Positions 6,757-14,162 of a DNA stretch of 21,060 nucleotides are shown here, piece by piece. Location of the stretch: positions 1 through 21,060 of IMG/VR virus record IMGVR_UViG_3300007072_000334; one strand, 5' to 3'. The number at the start of each line of letters is the position of its first letter. Position 1 is the first letter of the stretch. Both the position numbers and the translations under genes were made by a program. The stretch is from a virus. A model generated the notes under the pieces. That model was not told the origin of the DNA. It was given only the letters and a program-made list of their open reading frames with translations, and did not search any database.

Positions 6757-8037
6757 TCAGATCACCAGCGTCCCGGCCAGCGTGACCGCGATGTCGGCGA
6801 GCGTGGCGTCGGGGCTCGCGGGCGCGATCACCTCGAGGAGGTCGCCCGGTTCGAGGATGGTCTCGCTCGCGGCGATGAAGACGGCGATCGTGGCGCTCGC
6901 CGCGAAGCGGATGGCGCCGACGCTCGCGCCATTGCGCTGGACATCGAGATCCGTCTCCGCGGTGGCCACGACCCCGGCTGTCCCTTGGCTGCCGGCAAGA
7001 TCGACCTGGAGCCGCGAGCGCCGGGCCACGACCGTGCGCAGCAGCACCTCCGAGGCCGCGGGCGCGCCCGCCCTCGCGAAGGCGAAGTCCGCCGGCGGAT
7101 CGGCCGCGTCATCGGTCTCGACCACCTCGATGGCGAACCAGGTGCGCTCCAGGCTCCGGAGCTCACCCGATGCGCCGACGAAGACCGCAAGCTCGAACCA
7201 GTCGCCGGCGACGACCGGGAGGACCGCGCTCGCGATGTTCCGCATCTGATTGCTGTACCCGCTGTCGCCGCGGACGATGAAGGAGCCGCCGCCGACCACG
7301 GCGCCGCCGTTCTTGCGGATCTCGACCAGCTGGCTCGTCGGCGAGGTCTGCCACTCGATGTTGCCGACGAGCCGGACCTTGGTCACACCGGCCGGGATAG
7401 TGAGACGCGTCGGCTGGCCGGCGTCCCAGAGCGCGTCGCTGTCGTAGACGGCGCTCTGCCACGGGATCGCGACATAGGCGCCGGTCGTCGAGACGCTGAA
7501 GTTGGTGCTCCGCCGCACCAGTGCGCCCCGGAACGGCAGCAGCGCCCGCTGGAAGATGCCGACCCCGGCCGGTCCCCACACTGCGCCGTCGAACTGGAGT
7601 ACATCGCCTGGCGCCGCCGCTCCGACTGAGACGTCTGTCAGGTCGTTGAAGGCGCCGGCGCCGCCGCCCACGCCGAAGAGATCGCTGCCATTGCCCTGCA
7701 CCAGCACGGTCGCGCCGGGCACGATGATGACCTCGGCGCCCGAGCCCGTATACTTGGCGCGGACCTCCTGTCCACCGCTGGTCGCGTTGCGGATCGCGAG
7801 CCGGCGGTGGTTTGCCGGCAGCGTCAGGATGCGCGAGGCCGTCAGCGTGCCGGTGAGCACGATGAGCCCGTTGCGATTGGCCTGATCCGCCGTAAGCGTC
7901 ACGTTGGCGTCGGCCATCGCCAGCGACAGCGCCCGGTTCATGGCGTTGTCGAGGGCGTCGAAGGCGTCGTTGATCGTGACCTCCTTCTGGTTCTGCGCGG
8001 CCGCGACGTGGGTGATCGAGAGGTTGGGGCTCGGCAT
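6757..8037 (-). CDS. DUF2793-like tail fibre/collar protein
   Basis: 426 residues. The N-terminus (LSITHVAAAQNQKEVTINDA) resembles the AAQAQKEVT motif at the start of DUF2793 phage proteins. A beta-rich segment follows, then a low-complexity stretch near 130-150 (GVGGGAGAFNDLTDVSVGAA) like the 'DLTDVS' linkers of phage fibres, then C-terminal beta-sandwich-like parts. The start at 8037 forms a TGATG overlap with the tip gene stop. The open frame extends farther upstream, but that part lies inside the tip gene and has arginine-rich shadow composition. It probably decorates or extends the tail tip. Receptor binding is inference. Confidence 0.75.
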   Translation of the reverse strand: MPSPNLSITHVAAAQNQKEVTINDAFDALDNAMNRALSLAMADANVTLTADQANRNGLIVLTGTLTASRILTLPANHRRLAIRNATSGGQEVRAKYTGSGAEVIIVPGATVLVQGNGSDLFGVGGGAGAFNDLTDVSVGAAAPGDVLQFDGAVWGPAGVGIFQRALLPFRGALVRRSTNFSVSTTGAYVAIPWQSAVYDSDALWDAGQPTRLTIPAGVTKVRLVGNIEWQTSPTSQLVEIRKNGGAVVGGGSFIVRGDSGYSNQMRNIASAVLPVVAGDWFELAVFVGASGELRSLERTWFAIEVVETDDAADPPADFAFARAGAPAASEVLLRTVVARRSRLQVDLAGSQGTAGVVATAETDLDVQRNGASVGAIRFAASATIAVFIAASETILEPGDLLEVIAPASPDATLADIAVTLAGTLVI

Positions 8038-11000
8038 CAGGCGACCTCCAGGGTGACGGCGCGCGGGAAGCCGCGGCCGGCAACCGCGCTCAACTGGTAG
8101 ACGACGACGGAGAGAGCGGCCGGCACCGTGCCGAAGTCGGCGAGGATGTCGGCGTTGGCGTAGGTTGCGCTCGGGCTGGTCGAAGCGAGCGTGCGGAGCA
8201 CCGCGCCGCCGGGGCCGTCGAGGATGTCGAGCTCGTAGGCCTCGCTGGCTTCCCCGAGCGGCACCGTGCCGGCGCCGTCCTTGAGTTCGCCGCCGATGCG
8301 CGTGCGGCGGACCCAGGAGAGCGTGATGTTCGCCGGGCTGCCGCTCCTCACCGCCTTCACGTTCCACGGCGCGTAGGGCTTGAGGTCGCGGCCCGTGTGG
8401 CTCTGGACGAGCGTCTCGGCGTCCTCGAACAGCGTGCCAAAGCCCACCGCCCGCCAGGAGCGCGCGAGGCCGAGATCGCCGAGCGAGACGACGAGCGTCT
8501 CGATGTCGTCGGGATCCAGGAGCACGAAGAGCTCGCCAGCCGCGTGGCCGTCGACGAAGACATCCGTGCCCCGGCGGCCGCGCAGGAGGCCGCGAAGCGT
8601 GTAGGAGCCATCCGGGTTCAGCGTGACCTCGCGGAACTGGACGATCTCCGGCTCGCCGTTGGCCTTGAGCACGAGGGCGGCGTTGGCGCCGTTGACCAGC
8701 GCCTCCTGGGTCACGCTCTCCAGGCGATCGCCGCCTGTGGTCATGAACACCGTGAGGCTGTTCTCCTCGTCCGTGCCGAAGGGCGAGCGGGGCGAACCGA
8801 GCGCGTTGGCGGTGGCGCCCCAGGCGGCCTCGCTCAAGGCGCGCCCGATCTGCGCCCATGCGGAGCCATCGGCGCTGCGATAGAGGGCGGCGCCCGGCCA
8901 GCCCGGGCTGCCGAAGCCTGCCATCAGGTAGTAGGCCCTTGAGCCGGCGCCGCCGGCGTCATCGACATCGCGCAGGAGCGGCAGGTCGGGCAGGATCAGC
9001 CGCGTGGCAGCCTCGGCCCCGATCACCTGCGCCGGCCGGCCGGACCCGCCGTCGGCCGCGACGGTGGAGACGTAGGTGGCGGCCGTCTCCGATACACCTT
9101 TGAGCGCCAGAGAGAAGTCGGCGCCGACATCGAGCCGGGTGATCCGGGTGCGGAACGCTGATCCGCTCGGAAAGACCACGTCGACAACGTCGGTCGGATC
9201 GAGGCGCAGCCAGTCAGGCGGCAGCTCGGCCTCATAGGCGCTGCGCTCGATCCAGGCGCTATAGAGGGTCTTGGCGGCGATGCGCTTGGCCGTGGTGGCG
9301 TCGATGGCGAGCGCCAGCTCGAGGCTCGCCTGGTTGCGCGAGTGCATGGTCGCAAGCGGCAGCGAGGCACGCTTCTCGCTCTGTGTCCCCTGCTGGTAGT
9401 CGGCATCGCGGTCCATGTAGACGACGCTGATGCGCTCGGGCAGATCGACCTCCTGCGTGCGACGCTCGCGCCAGCTCTCGCCTGTCTGGCTGTCGAGCGG
9501 CACGAGATATTCGGCCGGGATCGCAGCGACCGGTGCGCGTCCGCGGCTGCGGAAGCGAAGCGTGTCGTCGCTTTCCGCAGCGTCAAAGAAATAGGCCTGC
9601 GCCAGGGGCTCGATGGCGCCGCGCACGGTGGTCTGCCGCCCGATGACATAGCCGGGAACCGTCGCCCCGAGCTCCGCGACGTCGATGTCGGCCAGGCCCA
9701 GCCCGGCCCGGCCGCAGAGGTCGGCGACGATGGCCGACAGCGCCTCGCCCTCGCCGCCGCCGCGATTGAGAAAGAGCCGCACCCACCCACTGCTGCTGCG
9801 CACCAGATGCGTGTCGGTGACGGCATCATAAACCTGAGCACCGCCTTCGCTGACCGCACCCGGCCAGATCTCATTGAGAACAAGAGCGCCCGTGGCGGTG
9901 TCCAGCTGGATGACGCGCGTGCCCCGCATCAGCGTCCAGCGCTGCCCCTTGAGCCGACTCTGGCCGAAGAACGGACCCTCGTAGTTGATCTGGCTCGGGA
10001 CGGCGGTCTTCCAGACGATGCCGGCATCCGCCCGCCACTTGAGCGTATAGATCGTCCCCGCCGATCCGCCGTTCGAGATCCGGGCCTGGAAGATCACGCT
10101 GTCGTCGGTGGCGTCGTAGGTGAGACCGCCGGCGGTGTCATAGAAGCCGGTGGCTCCGGCCTCGATCTCGGCGGGGGTGAAGCTCGCCACCTTCTCGAAG
10201 CTGACGCCCAGCGACTGGCCGGTGAGCGCATCGTACTGGGCGAGCGCCGAGACCCGGATGCGGTAGAGTCCGAGGCTCGCATGGTTGGTCCCCGTCCCGC
10301 TGCCGAGGAGCCAGCCCTCGCCGAAGCCTTCGCCGACCGCCCCGCCGATGGCGCCGCGCACGCGCGGCTCGGTCACGGTCTGGCCGGCACCCCACACGTA
10401 GCCCATGCTGTCGGCGCGCAGGAGCCCGATGTCGTCGAAGAGCGAGCCTGTGAGCAGGAAGTCGATGCGGCCGGAGGGGCCATAGGCCGAGACCATGCCC
10501 ATCCACGTGGTCGCGACGAAACGGAGGGTGGAATTCGAGAGCCCGTTGCTCGTCGAACCGAAGCGCCCGACCTCCTTCAGCGCATTTGGCTCGATGCGCA
10601 GGATCGGACGCGAGTTGCTCGACCCGGTGACAACGTAGAGATGGCCGTCCTCGCCGCAGAACAGCGTGGCGGGGAAGTTGTTGGGCGTGAGCTTGGTCAC
10701 GTCCGTCATCCGCGCCTGTCGGTCCTCCTTCATGGTGCGCAGGCTGAAGCGATGGAGGCCGGCGGCATCGGCGTTGCTGCTCGACGAGACGAAGTAGCCG
10801 TAGCCGCGCCGCCAATCGACCGCGAGCTCGTCGATCTGGTATGAGCCGAAGTAGCCGCCCTCGCCCGTGGTGATGAAGTCGAGGAGCTGGTAGGGCTGCT
10901 GGGCGGCGCGGCGGAAGGTGATCTCAGCCGTGATGTTGGGGATGCGGTTGCCGTAGTCGGCGAGCGCCAGGTCCTCGAACACGATGAGGCAGAGCCTGCG

Positions 11001-11543
11001 ATGGGCCGGCGCGCGCCCGGCGCCCACATGGGCCTCGATCAGGGGATCGGGCAGCTGGGTCTCGCTGCCAGGATAGAAGCGGAACCGCAGGTTGGGCTTG
11101 GCGACGTCCGGGCTCGCGCCGGTCTTGTCGTAGATGAGCTTGCCGTCGGCCCAGATGCGGAGCACGTCCTCGGCCAGCCCCTCGCCGAAGCTGAGCGCAA
11201 ACGAGGCGAAGTAGGAGTAGCTGATCGAGGTCTGGGTGCTGCGTCCGCCGCCGCCCTTGCCGCCCGACCTCGTGCGGGTCACGTTCTGCTGCTCGCGGAT
11301 TCCCGACGACCAGATCATGTTGCCGGCCATGCGCAGCGTGCCGTAACCGATGGGGATGGACGCCCCATAGGCAGAGGACGAGACAGTGAGGTCGCCGAGC
11401 CGCGGTCCCTCGGTGGTGACGTTCTGGCCCTTGGCCGGAAACAGCAGGTTGCCGACCACCGCGCCGACCAGCCAGCCGGCCTGCCAGCCGACACCGATGG
11501 CGGAGCCGAGCGCGGCCCCGCCCACTGCAACGAGGATGGCCAT
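8037..11543 (-). CDS. Phage tail tip/host-specificity protein (gpJ/GTA megatron-like)
   Basis: 1168 residues, the largest gene here. The N-terminus is glycine-rich and hydrophobic (about 1-35), then comes the GPRLGDLTVSSSAYGASIPIG segment typical of alphaproteobacterial tail tip proteins, with a hub-like domain to about 220. Residues about 230-590 contain repeated beta-strand and loop units (HLYVVTGSSNSRPILRIE, YVWGAG, DDSVIFQARISN) suggesting a beta-propeller. About 595-760 matches the conserved tail-hub region (LADLCGRAGL-like, with RGAIEPLAQAYFF and RFRSRG). Near 1055-1130 is an FN3-like domain (APWNVKAVRSG, ITLSWVRR). It follows the NlpC/P60 gene by 3 bases. It should close the tube and contact the cell surface. 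The domain limits are by eye. Confidence 0.88.
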   Translation of the reverse strand: MAILVAVGGAALGSAIGVGWQAGWLVGAVVGNLLFPAKGQNVTTEGPRLGDLTVSSSAYGASIPIGYGTLRMAGNMIWSSGIREQQNVTRTRSGGKGGGGRSTQTSISYSYFASFALSFGEGLAEDVLRIWADGKLIYDKTGASPDVAKPNLRFRFYPGSETQLPDPLIEAHVGAGRAPAHRRLCLIVFEDLALADYGNRIPNITAEITFRRAAQQPYQLLDFITTGEGGYFGSYQIDELAVDWRRGYGYFVSSSSNADAAGLHRFSLRTMKEDRQARMTDVTKLTPNNFPATLFCGEDGHLYVVTGSSNSRPILRIEPNALKEVGRFGSTSNGLSNSTLRFVATTWMGMVSAYGPSGRIDFLLTGSLFDDIGLLRADSMGYVWGAGQTVTEPRVRGAIGGAVGEGFGEGWLLGSGTGTNHASLGLYRIRVSALAQYDALTGQSLGVSFEKVASFTPAEIEAGATGFYDTAGGLTYDATDDSVIFQARISNGGSAGTIYTLKWRADAGIVWKTAVPSQINYEGPFFGQSRLKGQRWTLMRGTRVIQLDTATGALVLNEIWPGAVSEGGAQVYDAVTDTHLVRSSSGWVRLFLNRGGGEGEALSAIVADLCGRAGLGLADIDVAELGATVPGYVIGRQTTVRGAIEPLAQAYFFDAAESDDTLRFRSRGRAPVAAIPAEYLVPLDSQTGESWRERRTQEVDLPERISVVYMDRDADYQQGTQSEKRASLPLATMHSRNQASLELALAIDATTAKRIAAKTLYSAWIERSAYEAELPPDWLRLDPTDVVDVVFPSGSAFRTRITRLDVGADFSLALKGVSETAATYVSTVAADGGSGRPAQVIGAEAATRLILPDLPLLRDVDDAGGAGSRAYYLMAGFGSPGWPGAALYRSADGSAWAQIGRALSEAAWGATANALGSPRSPFGTDEENSLTVFMTTGGDRLESVTQEALVNGANAALVLKANGEPEIVQFREVTLNPDGSYTLRGLLRGRRGTDVFVDGHAAGELFVLLDPDDIETLVVSLGDLGLARSWRAVGFGTLFEDAETLVQSHTGRDLKPYAPWNVKAVRSGSPANITLSWVRRTRIGGELKDGAGTVPLGEASEAYELDILDGPGGAVLRTLASTSPSATYANADILADFGTVPAALSVVVYQLSAVAGRGFPRAVTLEVA

Positions 11544-11546
11544 GGA

Positions 11547-11981
11547 TCAGATGACGGGCTGGCGGAACCGAAAGGCGAACTTGATCTTGGCGAGCCACTC
11601 ACCGGCGTAGGGCTCCTCGATCACCTTGCGCCGGAGCGCATGGGCGTGGATGAGATGCGGATGGCTCAGCCGCTCGGTGAGGAAGCCGCAGTGGCAGGGA
11701 TAGGCCTGGTCAGCGAAGACGAGGATGTCGCCGGGCCTGGCATCGGGAATGGCGATGCCGTCCATATTGGTGCGGAAGTGCTCGACGAAGCCCTGACCCT
11801 GTGCGCGGCGGCCATAGGTGGTGTGGTCGTAGTCCGAGAGATCGAGGGCGCGCGCGACCTCGACCACGAGGCCGACGCAGTCGATGCCGGCGCGGCTCCG
11901 TCCCTGGTGCCGCCAGGGCACGCCGAGCCAGCTCCGCGCCTCCGCGACGATCTGCTCGGGCGTGATTATCTCAGCGGGCAT
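11547..11981 (-). CDS. NlpC/P60 family tail peptidase (GTA gp14-like)
   Basis: 144 residues with the NlpC/P60 papain-like fold markers: nucleophile C35 in GIDCVGL, H97 in PCHCGF, and a third polar residue around H112 in LIHAHA. ARPGDILVF before the histidine is characteristic. Such tail-tip peptidases cut peptidoglycan cross-links during DNA entry and may be cleaved from or bound to the hub. The start overlaps the upstream hub gene by 11 bases and the stop lies 3 bases before the tip gene. Gene position (hub, peptidase, tip) matches the Rhodobacter gene transfer agent. Confidence 0.9.
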   Translation of the reverse strand: MPAEIITPEQIVAEARSWLGVPWRHQGRSRAGIDCVGLVVEVARALDLSDYDHTTYGRRAQGQGFVEHFRTNMDGIAIPDARPGDILVFADQAYPCHCGFLTERLSHPHLIHAHALRRKVIEEPYAGEWLAKIKFAFRFRQPVI

Positions 11982-13551
11982 CGGGGTAGCTCATGATGGC
12001 GTCCTGGCCCGGCACGTAGGGCTCGCCGCGGAAGTTGAGGACGTTGGCAAAGCGCGCGATGCAGGTGTCGAGGCGCTTGTCGCAGCCGGGATGGATGCGG
12101 AAGAGATCGCCGACCCGGATCGCATAGCCCATGGGGAGGAAGAGCTCGATCTGGCCCGTGGCCTGTGTCCAGGCCTTGACCTCGATCGAGCGGCCGGTGC
12201 TCGGGCCGCTCTCCCAAGTGAGCACGCCGCCTGCGAACCAGCCGTCGGCCGCGCGCGGCTCGTCGATGGAGGCGGTCAAGACAGCACGGTCCGCCACATC
12301 CGCGACGAGCCCTGCACGGCTCCACGCCTCCATCGCCTCGAACACGGCGCTGCCATCCGTGGTCTGCTGGCCGACGCCCGTGTCGTAGGCGGGCTGGACC
12401 GCAGCGGTGGTGCCCGCCGCCACGCAGCGGTAGATCCGGTTCTCGTAGACGGCGGCGGTGCCGACGCCGGTGGTGGTGTCGGTGAAGTAGCCGGAAATCC
12501 CGTCGAGCGCGGCGTTGCAGACCGTGCCGCTCACGCGCGTCCCGTTGAAGATCACCCGCAGCTGCCGCGCGCCAGCCGGCACCAGGGCGTCAGCGATTTG
12601 GCGGAGCGTCCAGACGCCCGTCATCGCCTCGTTGCGAGTGTCGAGCGGCGTCGCGAGCACCGCGCCCGCATCGTCCAAGAGCTCGACGCGCAGCCGGCCC
12701 TGGTCGACCGTGTTGCCGCCGCCATTGGCCCGCCAGGCGCCAACGGTGAGGCGGTAGCCGCCGCTCTCGGTCGTGGTGGCATCGAGCACGCCTGCGAGAT
12801 CGACGGTCTGGCGGACCTCGAAGCTGGCGACATTGCCGCCTTCGAGGAAGTGCGTTCCCGTCTTCGGCCCGAGCGCGCCGCTCGAGGTCTTGGCCGACGC
12901 CGAGCCCGACGCCAGAGTCCAGCCTGATAGGCTCCCAGCGTCGAAGCCCGGATTCACGAAAGGGATGCCGATCGTCGTGAGCGCCGAGGACGTCCGGACA
13001 CGGACGACGTCGCCCACCGCATAGGCGGCCGAGCGCTGGATCTCCGGCGGATGGATCGGCACCTTGCAACGGTGGTCGCCGAGATCGGCGCGGCATTCGG
13101 GGCTGTAGAGCTCGCCGATGCGCTGGGAGAGCGCCTGGGTCATGCCCCTGAGCTCGGTGCGGAAGACGCCCTGCTCGGTCAGCACCACCTCGCCGAACCA
13201 GCCGCGGCGCATGCGCAAGCTGCCCATCGACGGGTCGGCCCAGTTGACGAGGAAGATGCGTACCTCGGCCTGATCGAACAGCCCGGCGCGCAGCTCCTCC
13301 TCGGTGATCGCTTGCGCGTCGAACACGCCCTCGACGTCGAGGTTGTCGACGCCGAGACTCGCGTCATTGGCGATCGCCGTGCGCGAGTAGCCCGAGCTCG
13401 CCTTGTAGACATCGCCCTCGAAGACGAGGTCGCGGTCGTGATCGGTGAAGAAGAACTCCCGCCCGTCGAGCCGGGTGATGCGCCAGCATGTGGCAAGCGT
13501 CGTCACCGGCCCGGCGAGATGGGCCGCGAGCGCTGCGGAAACCGACTTCAT
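11971..13551 (-). CDS. DUF2163/BR0599-type tail hub protein (lambda gpL-like) with large insertion
   Basis: 526 residues, well above the roughly 290 usual for this family. Residues 1-165 match the DUF2163 N-terminus (WRITRLDGREFFFTDHDRD; GYSRTAIA; LYSPECRADLGDHRC). Residues about 405-526 match the BR0599 C-terminal part (HPGCDKRLDTC, then NFRGEPYVPG). C153/C162 (C-x8-C) and C490/C497 (C-x6-C) have the spacing I recall for the iron-sulfur cysteines of lambda gpL. Between them sits an insertion: 195-358 starts NPGFDAGSLSGW and reads like a jelly-roll carbohydrate-binding module, followed by VYENRIYRCVAAGTT-type beta repeats. It overlaps its neighbours by 4 and 11 bases. It should link tail tube and tip. 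Confidence 0.88.
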   Translation of the reverse strand: MKSVSAALAAHLAGPVTTLATCWRITRLDGREFFFTDHDRDLVFEGDVYKASSGYSRTAIANDASLGVDNLDVEGVFDAQAITEEELRAGLFDQAEVRIFLVNWADPSMGSLRMRRGWFGEVVLTEQGVFRTELRGMTQALSQRIGELYSPECRADLGDHRCKVPIHPPEIQRSAAYAVGDVVRVRTSSALTTIGIPFVNPGFDAGSLSGWTLASGSASAKTSSGALGPKTGTHFLEGGNVASFEVRQTVDLAGVLDATTTESGGYRLTVGAWRANGGGNTVDQGRLRVELLDDAGAVLATPLDTRNEAMTGVWTLRQIADALVPAGARQLRVIFNGTRVSGTVCNAALDGISGYFTDTTTGVGTAAVYENRIYRCVAAGTTAAVQPAYDTGVGQQTTDGSAVFEAMEAWSRAGLVADVADRAVLTASIDEPRAADGWFAGGVLTWESGPSTGRSIEVKAWTQATGQIELFLPMGYAIRVGDLFRIHPGCDKRLDTCIARFANVLNFRGEPYVPGQDAIMSYPDAR

Positions 13552-14150
13552 GGTCGGATCTCGACGATGATGATCTGCCCCCAGCTGCCGAGCTGGTAGG
13601 TCTCGATCGTGATGTCCATCTGGTCGCTGTCGAAGCGGGCCGGCACATCGAACTCGAAGTCCGCCGTGACCTGCACGCCCGCTCCCGGCGCGGTCGTGAA
13701 AGTCACGATGCCGGTCGCCGTGTTCACGCTCCAGCCCGAGGCCGCCTCGACGCCGTCGCGATAGACCTTCACCGTGCCGGCGACGGGCTTGGTGATGAGC
13801 CGCGTCTCGATCTCGCCGCCGCTCGCATAGCGCTTGACCAGCTGGAAGGTCTTGGTCGTGCCATCGCCGACCCCGATGACCTGCGCGAAGGCCTGGAAGT
13901 CGGTCCAGTCCTTGAAGCGGAAGCCGTAGGCGCGGCCCTTCCGCGCGCGGAAGAAGGCGATGAGTTCGGCCACCTGCTCACGCTTCTTGAGGCCATGAGC
14001 AACGTTCCACTTGCCCCGTGCGTCCGCCCAGTTGGCGTTGCGCCGCTCGTGCCCGGAGACCGTGGTGACGACGGTGGTCGAGTAGCCCGGCCCGCCCGAT
14101 GCGCCATAGGAGATGTCGGGCGGGAACTGCACTTCGTGAAATCCGCTCAT
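13548..14150 (-). CDS. DUF2460 distal tail protein (GTA gp12-like)
   Basis: 200 residues, the normal family length. Hallmarks: FHEVQFPPDISYGASGGP at the start, then the SGHERRNANW segment, FFRARKGRAYGFRFKDW (about 66-82) and a beta-rich C-terminus with VTFTTAPGAGVQVTADFEFDVP. This protein forms the ring joining the tail tube to the hub. It starts 12 bases after the tape measure stop and its own stop overlaps the hub gene by ATGA. Confidence 0.93.
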   Translation of the reverse strand: MSGFHEVQFPPDISYGASGGPGYSTTVVTTVSGHERRNANWADARGKWNVAHGLKKREQVAELIAFFRARKGRAYGFRFKDWTDFQAFAQVIGVGDGTTKTFQLVKRYASGGEIETRLITKPVAGTVKVYRDGVEAASGWSVNTATGIVTFTTAPGAGVQVTADFEFDVPARFDSDQMDITIETYQLGSWGQIIIVEIRP

Positions 14151-14162
14151 CGCCCGTGCTCG

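Noticed and set aside
8038-8859. Upstream extension of the fibre gene frame to a 700-residue protein
   Set aside because: The extension lies wholly inside the tip gene in another frame. The ATG at 8037 in a TGATG junction is the supported start.
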